The notes below the pieces were generated by a model that worked only from the letters and a program-made list of their open reading frames with translations, ran no database searches and was not told the DNA's origin. From Betaproteobacteria bacterium (GTDB lineage Bacteria > Pseudomonadota > Gammaproteobacteria > Burkholderiales > Burkholderiaceae_C): a stretch of DNA of 41,667 nt. The position numbers and the translations under genes are program-made. The DNA lies in NCBI GenBank assembly GCA_016868355.1, contig VGHB01000019.1, positions 1 through 41,667 of the forward strand, in the 5' to 3' direction. Positions 26,729 to 36,053 of this stretch are shown here, piece after piece (within the stretch, counting starts at the first letter, position 1; the number at the start of each line of letters is the position of its first letter).

Positions 26729-28272
26729 ACACTGCTATGAATCCTATTCGTCGAGTCGTGATTGCCGGCGGTGGTACCGCAGGCTGGATGATGGCCGCAT
26801 TGATGAGCAAGCTGCTGGGCAAGCAACTGAGCATCAAGCTGATCGAATCCGAGGAAATCGGTACGGTCGGTGTAGGTGAAGCCACCATTCCTGCGCTGCA
26901 TACGTTTCACAATCTGCTGGGCATCAATGAAGCGGAATTCATGGCCGCCACCAACGCCACCTTCAAGCTCGGTATCAATTTCGAAAACTGGAAGAACATC
27001 GGTGAGGACTACTTCCACTCGTTCGGTTCTACAGGGAACGATCACTGGAGCGCAGGCTTCCAGCACTTTTGGTTGAAGGGTAAGGCCGAGGGACTGTCCC
27101 GCACCTACACCGATTACAACCCCGAAACGGTTGCGGCGTTTGCCAACCGATTCGCTCATGTGCAGAACCACGGGTTGAACTACGCGTACCACCTAGATGC
27201 CAGCCGGTACGCCGTCTACCTGCGCGCCATGAGCGAAGACAACGGCGTTCAGCGTATTGAAGGGAAAATCGGACAAGTTCTCAAACATGACCCCGAGGCG
27301 GGGAACGACATCGCCGGCAATATCGCTTCCTTGCGCATGGAGGACGGCAGCACCATCGAAGGTGATTTGTTCATCGACTGCACGGGGTTTCGGTCTCTTC
27401 TCTTGGGAGAGGCCTTGGGCGTAGGTTACGAGGACTGGTCTTATTGGTTGCCCTGCGATCGTGCAGTGGCCGTACAAACCACATCCGTGCGCCCGGCATG
27501 GCCTTACACCCGCTCCATTGCACACCCGTTCGGCTGGCAGTGGCGTATCCCGTTGCAGCACCGTGTAGGTAACGGGATGGTCTACAGCAGCAAAGAGCTC
27601 AGCGACGCCGATGCTCCCGACATGCTGCGGCAAAACGTCGAAGGCGAGCTGATCACCAAGCCCCGCCTGATCAAGTTTTTGCCAGGCCAACGTAACAAGG
27701 TTTGGGAGCGGAACTGTATTGCGGTTGGCCTTGCAGGTGGTTTTGTTGAGCCCCTGGAGTCCACGAGTATTCACCTCATCCAGCGCTCGGCAATTCGTCT
27801 GATGCAGTTGTTCCCGGCTGGCGGTGTCCAACAGGCGGATGTGGACGAGTTCAACCTTCAGTCAAAGCGTGAGTTGGAGCACATCCGAGATTTCATTGTT
27901 CTTCACTATCACGCCAACGAGCGTACAGACTCGAATCTGTGGAAGCATGTGCGTGAGATGAACCTCCTGGCCTCCCTGCGTCACCGCATCGAGTTGTTCC
28001 GCAACACTGCCCGGGTATTCCGCCCGAGCGACGAGCTGTTTGCGGAAAACTCTTGGGTACAAGTGATGATGGGCCAGGGCGTCACGCCCTCGCGCTACCA
28101 CCCCGTGGCCGATCAGATGGGGCAGGATGAGCTGAAGCGATTCCTGGGTGACATCCAAGTCAAGGTTCAGCGCACAGTAGCGGGGTTGCCTGCTCACCAT
28201 ACCTACGTTGAACAGTTGTGTGCTCCGTACCGGAGTACCGACGCGATGGTCATGCCGCTCAAGCGCGCCTGA
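26725..28272 (+). CDS. FAD-dependent tryptophan-halogenase-like protein 2
   Basis: A 515-residue flavoprotein with every diagnostic motif of flavin halogenases: GGGTAGW (residues 15-21), GVGEATIPALHTFHNLLGI, Lys81 in TFKLGINFENW, an intact WxWxIP motif as WQWRIP (271-276), and GFVEPLESTSIHLI (339-352) with the active-site Glu. By motif it could halogenate an aromatic substrate, unlike its partner. No biosynthetic genes that would supply one are nearby. The ATG at 26725 overlaps the cupin stop (ATGA); Met5 is an alternative. It ends the receptor operon, 42 bases before the operator of the next one. Confidence 0.88.
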   Translation: MNTAMNPIRRVVIAGGGTAGWMMAALMSKLLGKQLSIKLIESEEIGTVGVGEATIPALHTFHNLLGINEAEFMAATNATFKLGINFENWKNIGEDYFHSFGSTGNDHWSAGFQHFWLKGKAEGLSRTYTDYNPETVAAFANRFAHVQNHGLNYAYHLDASRYAVYLRAMSEDNGVQRIEGKIGQVLKHDPEAGNDIAGNIASLRMEDGSTIEGDLFIDCTGFRSLLLGEALGVGYEDWSYWLPCDRAVAVQTTSVRPAWPYTRSIAHPFGWQWRIPLQHRVGNGMVYSSKELSDADAPDMLRQNVEGELITKPRLIKFLPGQRNKVWERNCIAVGLAGGFVEPLESTSIHLIQRSAIRLMQLFPAGGVQQADVDEFNLQSKRELEHIRDFIVLHYHANERTDSNLWKHVREMNLLASLRHRIELFRNTARVFRPSDELFAENSWVQVMMGQGVTPSRYHPVADQMGQDELKRFLGDIQVKVQRTVAGLPAHHTYVEQLCAPYRSTDAMVMPLKRA

Positions 28273-28305
28273 AAAAACAGGAAAGCACCTTCGGTTAGAA
28301 ATGGT

Positions 28306-28334
28306 TTGAGGCTTTGAAAGCGCTTTCATATACG
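28306..28334 (+). promoter_or_regulatory. Candidate promoter of the ABC-transporter operon
   Basis: TTGAGG (28306-28311) and TATACG (28329-28334) are separated by 17 bases that contain the operator 28315-28328. Transcription would start near 28341, giving a leader of about 25 bases before the GTG start. The operator lies in the same place relative to the -10 box as in the receptor promoter. Confidence 0.5.
28315..28328. promoter_or_regulatory. LacI-type operator, ABC-transporter operon
   Basis: A perfect TGAAAGCGCTTTCA, identical to the sites at 20267 and 41405. It sits between the candidate -35 and -10 boxes, so a bound repressor would exclude RNA polymerase. Because the lacI-type gene is the last gene of this operon, the site also gives negative autoregulation. 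Confidence 0.88.
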
Positions 28335-28365
28335 ATAACGTCTTCCAACATAGCGCTGTCGAGAC

Positions 28366-29679
28366 GTGCCCTCCTCTCCCCGCCTGCTGCCGTCTAGCCC
28401 AATACCCGGGCTCAGACGCCGTCGCCTTCTCGGTGCAGCGCTATCCACTTTCACGGGCTCAGCGCTGCTAGCCGGGTGCAGCCCGCAGGAATCACCTAAT
28501 CAACTCACCGTAGCGGCCTACCCGCAAATCGATGCGGTGGTTGAACAAGCGCTACAGAGCTGGAGAGCGCAACACCCAGGGGTGACCGTTAAAGTGGTGA
28601 CGCGGCAGTACGGCGACCACCACACCGCCATGACAACTGCGTTGTCCACGGCCGTCGGCCTGCCCGATGTCATGGCGCTGGAGTCAAGCTTTGTGGGGCG
28701 CTTTGCTCACGGCAGTGGGCTTGAAGATCTGTCAGCAGCCCCCTACGAGGCGCATCAACTGCGTGACCGCTTTGTGGCTTTTGCATTCGACCAGGGGACA
28801 AATGCGAACGGACGGGTGCTGGCGTTGCCAACCGACATTGGCCCCGGAACGCTGCTTTTTCGCCAGGACCTCCTCGCGCGCGCTGGGGTCTCGGTGGAAA
28901 ACTTGACTCACAGCTGGGAGAGCTTTGTCGACGCTGGCTTGGCGATCAAGCAGAAAACGGGCGCTTTTTTGTTGGGCAATGCACAGACGCTCAAAGACAT
29001 TCTCATCCGCAGCGGACTGCAGCCCGGCCAAAGTCTCTACTTTGGCTCCGATCACGAGGTGTTGGTCAAGTCGTCACGCTTTGAGCGGGCATTCGAACTG
29101 GCGCTGAAGGTCAGGCGTAATCAGTTGGACGCGCGGGTGAATGCTTGGTCCAACGAATGGGCCGAAGGGTTCAAGCGAGGCCGTTTGTCTGTTGAGCTCA
29201 GCGGCGCCTGGATGGTGGGACAAATGGCCAAGTGGGTGGCGCCTTCTACCGCTGGTCTGTGGCGTGCTGCCCATCTCCCAGAGTCGACCTTCGTGTCCTA
29301 CGGCGGTACGTTCTATGCGATTCCTCGCCTCTCCAATCCTCAACGTAAAGCGCATGCTTGGGCTCTCATCAAGCACCTGACGCTTGATACGTCTCGGCAA
29401 GTGCAGGCCTTTCGAGAGGTTGATGCCTTTCCGGCCTTGTCGCAGGCGCTGGACGAACCCTTCTTCGATGAGCCCCTGCCCTTTCTAGGAGGGCAACCTG
29501 CGCGCCAGCTATGGCGCGAGGCTGCCCGGCGCATCACCGCGGTGTCGGTACACAAGCAGAACAGCTTCGCCGACGAAGTGGTGGGAACCGAGTTGGACAA
29601 TGTGCTGGACCGAGGCAAATCCATCACCGCCGCGCTGGCAGACGCCCACCGGGTTCTGGTCAGAAGGGCCAGAAGATGA
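28366..29679 (+). CDS. Sugar ABC transporter solute-binding lipoprotein
   Basis: A 437-residue family 1 extracellular solute-binding protein. The start is GTG 28366. The signal has a run of arginines (GLRRRRLLGAAL) and a lipobox LLAGC with Cys38 as the lipidated residue; the arginine run could also be read by the Tat pathway. The mature part shows VEQALQSWRAQHPGVTVKVV, PDVMALESSFVGRFA, LALPTDIGPGTLLFRQDLL and AEGFKRGRLSVELSGAWM, all typical of oligosaccharide binders. It should capture glucan oligosaccharides for the two permeases that follow, with which it is translationally coupled (ATGA). Confidence 0.92.
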   Translation: MPSSPRLLPSSPIPGLRRRRLLGAALSTFTGSALLAGCSPQESPNQLTVAAYPQIDAVVEQALQSWRAQHPGVTVKVVTRQYGDHHTAMTTALSTAVGLPDVMALESSFVGRFAHGSGLEDLSAAPYEAHQLRDRFVAFAFDQGTNANGRVLALPTDIGPGTLLFRQDLLARAGVSVENLTHSWESFVDAGLAIKQKTGAFLLGNAQTLKDILIRSGLQPGQSLYFGSDHEVLVKSSRFERAFELALKVRRNQLDARVNAWSNEWAEGFKRGRLSVELSGAWMVGQMAKWVAPSTAGLWRAAHLPESTFVSYGGTFYAIPRLSNPQRKAHAWALIKHLTLDTSRQVQAFREVDAFPALSQALDEPFFDEPLPFLGGQPARQLWREAARRITAVSVHKQNSFADEVVGTELDNVLDRGKSITAALADAHRVLVRRARR

Positions 29680-30593
29680 GTCGGTCAGTGATCAAGCAAA
29701 GGAAGCGATTGACGCCGCGCTGGGCACCCTACGTCCTGTTGATGCCCTTCTTGGTGCTTTTTGCGGTGTTCGGCATCTTCCCGCTGCTGTTCTCAATTGT
29801 GCTGGCGTTTCAGTCCTGGGATCCCAGTAGCGGCTTAGCCTCGATGACTTTCGTGGGTACGGAAAACTTCTCCTTTGCCCTGGGTGACGACTGGTTCTGG
29901 AAGTCACTGGGAAGCACCTTCACGCTGGCGCTGCTATCCGGGGTACCGCAACATTTGGTTGCCATCCCGTTGGCGGCCTTCATTGACCGAACATTTGGCC
30001 GGTGGCGTGACCCGGTCTCGGCAGTCTACTTTTTGCCCTATATCACTTCGTCAGTGGCCATCGCCATCTTGTTTGGCGCGTTGTTTTCCAAAGACTTCGG
30101 TCTAGTCAATAGCCTACTGCATGCCTGGCTTCGAGGCGAGAACATCGACTGGATCGGAAGATCCGAAACGCTTGGGCCCGTGGTGTCCTTCATCGTCTTT
30201 TGGCGCTATCTTGGCTTCAATCTGGTGCTCTACCTAGCTGCCCTTCAGTCCATCCCGCGTGATCTCTACGAAGCGGCTGAATTGGACGGGGCCAGCGCAT
30301 GGCGACAGTTTTTTCACATTACCCTTCCTGGGCTGCGACCGATGATCCTCTTCGGCGTGACGCTCAGCGTAATCGGCGGCTTGCAGATATTCGAAGAGCC
30401 TTTCATCCTGACGGGTGGTAAGGGTGGGCCCGATCAAGTGGTGATGACCGTGGGCATGTATGTGTACCGAACGGCATTTGAGTTCAACGACTTTGGCGCC
30501 GCCAGCGCAATGTCTTGGATTCTGTGTGCGATCGTGGCTGTAATGACCTGGGTAACGCACCGAGCGTTCAAGACCGATGGGAGTCCACGGTGA
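29676..30593 (+). CDS. Sugar ABC transporter permease, MalF-like
   Basis: A 305-residue protein with six membrane segments. The start at 29676 overlaps the preceding stop and has AGAAGGG upstream. The EAA loop that contacts the ATPase reads EAAELDGASAWRQFFHITLPGLRP, and the family's first helix PYVLLMPFLVLFAVFGIFPLLFS is clear. It forms the inner-membrane channel with the next gene product. Its stop overlaps the next GTG start (GTGA). Confidence 0.93.
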   Translation: MSRSVIKQRKRLTPRWAPYVLLMPFLVLFAVFGIFPLLFSIVLAFQSWDPSSGLASMTFVGTENFSFALGDDWFWKSLGSTFTLALLSGVPQHLVAIPLAAFIDRTFGRWRDPVSAVYFLPYITSSVAIAILFGALFSKDFGLVNSLLHAWLRGENIDWIGRSETLGPVVSFIVFWRYLGFNLVLYLAALQSIPRDLYEAAELDGASAWRQFFHITLPGLRPMILFGVTLSVIGGLQIFEEPFILTGGKGGPDQVVMTVGMYVYRTAFEFNDFGAASAMSWILCAIVAVMTWVTHRAFKTDGSPR

Positions 30594-31417
30594 AACCTCG
30601 CAACGGGATGGAGGTTTGGATTGCACGCGGCGTGGTGCTGGCAGGGCTGGCGCTGACCTTGGCGCCTTTTTACTTCATGTTTGTCTTCGCAAGCCACTCG
30701 CGTGCAGAAATCTTTGACCTGCCGCCACCTTTGTTTTTTGGTTCGGCTCTTGGCGAGAATTTGGCGATCCTGACCAGCAGGATTCCCTTTTGGCGAAACC
30801 TAGCGTGGAGTCTCTACGTGGCGCTGGCCTCCACTGCGCTGACTCTCTTGTTCTGCTCCATGGCTGGTTTTGCCTTCGCTGCCTACCGGTTTCGGTTCAA
30901 AGGCGCGTTATTTGCGTTGGTGATGGGTACCATGCTCATTCCCTCTTTCATGAACATGATTCCATCGTTCATGATCATGGACGCTTTGGGCTGGATTGAC
31001 CAGCACCGTGCGCTCATCATTCCCGGTGCCGCCAATGCCTTTGGCATTTTTCTGATGCGTCAGTTCATCGAAGCATCGGTGCCCGTGGAGTTGGTTGAAG
31101 CGGCACGACTAGACGGTTGCGGTGAGTGGACGATCTACCGCCGCGTGGTGTTGCCTCTGATTCAACCAGCCCTTGGCACGCTGGGGCTGGTGACGTTCAT
31201 CGCCTCTTGGAATAACTTCATGGGCCCCCTGGTCGTGCTTCGCAGTGCTGAGCAATACACCCTGCCGCTTGCGCTCAGAAGCCTGCAGTCGCCGGTCAAT
31301 ACAGAGTGGGGTGCATTGATGGCAGGCTCCGCCATTGCGACCTTGCCCCTGCTAATCCTGTACTTCATTTTTTCCCGTCAGCTCATTGCCGGATTGACGA
31401 CCGGCGCGGTTAAGTAG
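30590..31417 (+). CDS. Sugar ABC transporter permease, MalG-like
   Basis: A 275-residue permease with six membrane segments. The GTG at 30590 overlaps the previous stop and places the first helix normally. The EAA loop is EAARLDGCGEWTIYRRVVLPLIQP, and the typical MalG stretch NNFMGPLVVLRSAEQYTLPLAL follows. It pairs with the MalF-like subunit. GH1 follows after 16 bases. Confidence 0.93.
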   Translation: MKPRNGMEVWIARGVVLAGLALTLAPFYFMFVFASHSRAEIFDLPPPLFFGSALGENLAILTSRIPFWRNLAWSLYVALASTALTLLFCSMAGFAFAAYRFRFKGALFALVMGTMLIPSFMNMIPSFMIMDALGWIDQHRALIIPGAANAFGIFLMRQFIEASVPVELVEAARLDGCGEWTIYRRVVLPLIQPALGTLGLVTFIASWNNFMGPLVVLRSAEQYTLPLALRSLQSPVNTEWGALMAGSAIATLPLLILYFIFSRQLIAGLTTGAVK

Positions 31418-31433
31418 TTTGGAAACGACTTCA

Positions 31434-32825
31434 ATGACGAACGCTCAAGACTTTTCTCCCTCAGTACTGGCAACCCGCTTCCCATCGGGATTCCAATGGG
31501 GAGTGGCCACCAGTTCATTCCAGATTGAGGGCGCTGCCAATGAGGATGGCAAGGGCGAGTCCATTTGGGACCGATTCTGCGCACGGCCTGGGGCCATCGC
31601 CGATAGCGGCAATGGCGATATCGCCTGCGACCATTACCACCGCCTGGACAGTGACCTGGATCTCATCGCCTCTTTGGGCCTGGATATCTACCGGTTCTCG
31701 ATCTCATGGCCCCGCGTGCAACCGCAGGGCCATGGCGCATGGAACGAAAGAGGCCTGGACTTTTATGAGCGCTTGGTCGACGGTCTGCTCAAGCGCGATG
31801 TGCAGGCGTGCCTGACACTCAACCATTGGGACCTGCCACAAGCGCTGCAGGAAAAGGGTGGCTGGAACAAGCGGGACACCGTGCACCACTTCGTCGAGTA
31901 CGCCCAAACGATCAACCGCCGATTTGGCAGCCGGTTGAAAATGTTGACGACCCACAACGAACCTTGGGTGATAGCGCACCTCGGACATGAATGGGGGACC
32001 TTTGCGCCAGGCATCCGCTCACGACAGATTTGTATGCAGGTGACGCATCACTTGCTTCTTAGCCATGGCCTGGCGGTTCAGGCCATGCGTGCAGACGGCG
32101 GCTGCAAGAATTTGGGCATTGTGCTAAATCTTGGTCATGTGGAGCCTGCCAGCGACTCGCCTGAGGACATCAAGGCCGCCGACCACGGTTGCGCATGGGG
32201 GCGGCGCTGGTACCTTGACTCACTGTTCAAGGGGCAGTACCCCAAAGAGGTCATCGAGGAGTTGGGGGCCGAAGCGCCGACTATCTTGGATGGCGACCTG
32301 AAAGCCATCTCCTCTCCAATCGACCACTTAGGTGTTAACTACTACACCCGCAGCGTGTTCCGCGCATCGAGTCCTTTTGATGTGAAGACATCAGGTCTGC
32401 CGCTCACCGACATGGGTTGGGAAATCTACCCGCGCGGCTTGACCGAGTTGCTGTGCTGGCTGGACCGAGAGTACAAAGCGCCGGCACTCTGGATCACCGA
32501 AAACGGAGTCGCATTTGATGACCCCGTGCAGGATGAGCGTGTGCATGACAGTCGTCGAGTGGCCTACCTGAAGGACCATGTCGCCGCTGTGGCTGCAGCG
32601 CTGGAACGCAATGTACCTGTAGCAGGCTACATGGTCTGGAGCCTCATGGACAACTTCGAGTGGGCCAGCGGCTATTCCAAACGCTTTGGAATCGTGCATG
32701 TCGACTACACAACACTGAAGCGCACGCTTAAAGACAGCGCGCTGTGGGTTCGCGATCTCATGCAGGCGGTGACCAGCATGAGACAAAAACCGATGCTGGT
32801 ACGTTCTGCAGGACAGGGAGACTGA
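31434..32825 (+). CDS. GH1 beta-glucosidase
   Basis: A 463-residue glycoside hydrolase family 1 enzyme of normal length with no signal peptide, so cytoplasmic. FQWGVATSSFQIEGA is the N-terminal GH1 signature; Glu176 in THNEPW is the acid/base and Glu356 in ITENG the nucleophile; LNHWDLPQAL and VWSLMDNFEWASGY are also family hallmarks. It should release glucose from imported beta-linked oligosaccharides, probably beta-1,3 ones given the GH81 and GH17 partners. The ATG at 31434 is preferred to the in-frame TTG at 31419. It is unusual but sensible that it lies between the permease and ATPase genes. Confidence 0.95.
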   Translation: MTNAQDFSPSVLATRFPSGFQWGVATSSFQIEGAANEDGKGESIWDRFCARPGAIADSGNGDIACDHYHRLDSDLDLIASLGLDIYRFSISWPRVQPQGHGAWNERGLDFYERLVDGLLKRDVQACLTLNHWDLPQALQEKGGWNKRDTVHHFVEYAQTINRRFGSRLKMLTTHNEPWVIAHLGHEWGTFAPGIRSRQICMQVTHHLLLSHGLAVQAMRADGGCKNLGIVLNLGHVEPASDSPEDIKAADHGCAWGRRWYLDSLFKGQYPKEVIEELGAEAPTILDGDLKAISSPIDHLGVNYYTRSVFRASSPFDVKTSGLPLTDMGWEIYPRGLTELLCWLDREYKAPALWITENGVAFDDPVQDERVHDSRRVAYLKDHVAAVAAALERNVPVAGYMVWSLMDNFEWASGYSKRFGIVHVDYTTLKRTLKDSALWVRDLMQAVTSMRQKPMLVRSAGQGD

Positions 32826-32827
32826 TC

Positions 32828-33884
<1,057 letters not shown>

Positions 33885-33895
<11 letters not shown>

Positions 33896-34922
33896 GACAT
33901 CAGGCGACGTGCCACTCGACTTGCTGGCTGACATTGGCGGAACCAACGCCCGTCTTGCTTTGTGCGCTGAAAAAAATAGCTTACTCATAGACACCACAGT
34001 TGTGGAGTGCAAGCGCTACCCAACCTTGCAAGACATGCTTCGAGAGTACCTGCAAACGCGCGGACAACGGCAGGTTAATCGAGCAGCGCTAGCTGTGGCT
34101 ACACCAGTTACCGGCGACCAGGTCGCACTGACCAACAACGTATGGTCCTTTTCCCAGCGGGCCGTGCAGGCTGAGTTCCACCTCGACACCCTGCTGGTAC
34201 TGAACGACTTCACTGCGCTAGCCCAGTCACTGCCCACCATTGAGCCTGCAGATCGAGTCGCCATTGGTGTTGGAGAAGCCCAGGCCGACGGTCCTATCGC
34301 GCTGCTCGGTGCTGGCACCGGGCTGGGTATGTCTGGTCTGTTACCCGATGGTCGCGGTGACTGGGTTGCCATCGCCGGCGAGGGCGGTCACAGCACCATC
34401 GCACCCAACGGTTCATTGGAGGTAGCGATTGTGAGCTACCTGCAGCGAGTTTTCGGACATGTCTCGACCGAGCGGGTGCTCTCGGGCCAGGGCCTGGTCA
34501 ACATTTACGAAGCAGTGTGTAGCGTGAACGGCCTGCGTTCGAAAGCACTTCAGCCTGATACTGTGGTCCAGCTAGGGTTGAGCCACGACGATACCGCTTG
34601 CAGCCAGGCGCTCGATTGCTTTTGCTCGTTCCTGGGAAGCGCGGCCGGAAACTGGGCCCTGACACTGGGGGCAAGAGGGGGCGTCTACATTGGCGGTGGA
34701 ATTGCACCTCGGCTTACGGATCGGCTGCAAACCAGTTCCTTTCGCGCGGCCTTTGAGTCGAAGGGGAGGCTTAGCGGCTACCTACGAGACATACCGACCT
34801 GGGTCCTCAGGGACCGACCAGAGTACGCGCTACGAGGCGCAGCCCGGGCGTTGAGCCAGCACGTCAACCCGGCCGCTCCTGCAAAGGGCCATGTAGCAGG
34901 CCCCTTACCGGCTCTGGGCTGA
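33885..34922 (+). CDS. glk: Glucokinase
   Basis: A 345-residue protein of the bacterial Glk family (not ROK). LADIGGTNARLAL near residue 14 is the ATP phosphate loop, LLVLNDFTALA holds the catalytic Asp, and ALLGAGTGLGMSGL and GEGGHSTIAP are the glucose-binding segments. It phosphorylates the glucose freed by GH1. The ATG at 33885 is chosen because CCGGAG lies upstream; an in-frame ATG at 33864 would enlarge the overlap with the ATPase. Its presence shows that the pathway delivers free glucose rather than sugar phosphates. Confidence 0.93.
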
Positions 34923-34959
34923 AAAGGGGCTAGACTTTGACTGCCGGTCAATATCGACG

Positions 34960-36027
34960 ATGGTTACGCGCACTAGATCGACTCAACTCACAGCCGGGCG
35001 CGCCAAGCTGCAGGTGCCTGGCCCTCAGAGCCGTTCAACCTTGGCCATGGTGGCCGAGGTGGCTGGCGTGTCTCCAAGTACTGTCTCGCGGATCCTAAAC
35101 GGTACGGCACGGGTCAGCCCGGACAAAACGGCTGCTGTTCTCAGTGCCATCGATTCCCTGGAATTCAGCCCAAACCCAGTGGCCAGGGGGCTAGCCGGAG
35201 GTCGAACAGCCAGCATCGGTGTATTGACCCAGACCGTCAGCAGTCCCTTTTACGGCGAAGCTCTTCTTGGCATTGAAGCAGCCCTGCGAGAAGAAAGCTA
35301 CATCCCGCTGTTTGTCAGCGGCCACTGGATGGAGTCCACCGAGCGCATGGCCATGGACGAATTGATGCTGCGCCGGGTAGACGGTGTCATCGTTCTGGCT
35401 GGGCGGCTGTCAGACCGGATGCTGCAGGGGTACGCCAAGCAAGTGCCGATGGTGGTGTTAGGCCGATCAATCAACAGCTCTCGAGTGCGCAGCTTGTCGT
35501 TCGATAACCGTAACGGAGCGCTGCTTGCCACGCGTCACTTGACCGAGATGGGTCACCAGCGGATCGCCTATATCGTTGGCGATACCGACCATGATGACGC
35601 CGTTGAGCGGCTTGAGGGATACCGCGAGGGAATCCGAGAAGCTGGACTCCAGATTGATCCCGAACTGATTACCAATGGTGACTTCACAGAGCAAGGCGGC
35701 ATGCTAGCGGTCAACCGCCTGCTTGACAGCGGCGTTCGCTTCACCGCCATTGCCTGTTCCAACGACCAAGCGGCGATCGGTGCACTGTTAGCGCTCAGTC
35801 GTCGCAATATTCGAGTACCAGATGACGTCTCGGTTGTGGGCTTTGATGATGTGATGCCCGCGCGCTACTCAACTCCCCCATTGAGTAGCGTACAACTGTC
35901 CATCTACGAGGCAGGAAAAGCGGCTGCTCGGGTAATGCTCGGTCTACTGCGGGGAGAGAACCGGTCAGAGGTACTGCCAGAGCCTCGCTTGGCAATACGC
36001 GAATCAACGCAGCGACTCCACCGCTGA
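34960..36027 (+). CDS. LacI-family repressor of the beta-glucan locus
   Basis: A 355-residue LacI/GalR-type regulator. The N-terminal helix-turn-helix and hinge (about residues 27-80) read TLAMVAEVAGVSPSTVSRILNG, VSPDKTAAVLSAID and FSPNPVARGLAGG. The periplasmic-binding-like domain has IGVLTQTVSSPFYGEALLGIE, NRNGALLATRHLTEMGHQRIAYI and VSVVGFDDVMPARYSTPPLSSV. It is the last gene of the ABC/GH1/glk operon, 37 bases after glk, so it is induced with the genes it controls. It is the natural candidate for the TGAAAGCGCTTTCA sites. The likely inducer is a glucose-containing disaccharide or glucose itself; sequence alone does not decide. Confidence 0.93.
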   Translation: MVTRTRSTQLTAGRAKLQVPGPQSRSTLAMVAEVAGVSPSTVSRILNGTARVSPDKTAAVLSAIDSLEFSPNPVARGLAGGRTASIGVLTQTVSSPFYGEALLGIEAALREESYIPLFVSGHWMESTERMAMDELMLRRVDGVIVLAGRLSDRMLQGYAKQVPMVVLGRSINSSRVRSLSFDNRNGALLATRHLTEMGHQRIAYIVGDTDHDDAVERLEGYREGIREAGLQIDPELITNGDFTEQGGMLAVNRLLDSGVRFTAIACSNDQAAIGALLALSRRNIRVPDDVSVVGFDDVMPARYSTPPLSSVQLSIYEAGKAAARVMLGLLRGENRSEVLPEPRLAIRESTQRLHR

Positions 36028-36053
36028 CCTAGATCAGTCAGCGTAGAGGTTTC

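Noticed and set aside
23475-28272. Halogenated natural-product biosynthetic cluster
   Set aside because: No NRPS, PKS, prenyl or tryptophan-modifying genes nearby; the halogenase-like genes are embedded in carbohydrate uptake genes.
34937-34951. TTGAC-TGCCG-GTCAA palindrome before the lacI-type gene as a second operator
   Set aside because: Arms of only five bases, unlike the regulon motif; chance occurrence is likely.
36021-36046. Bidirectional terminator between lacI and GH81
   Set aside because: Only a six-base-pair stem (GCTGAC/GTCAGC) with no U-run; too weak to call.
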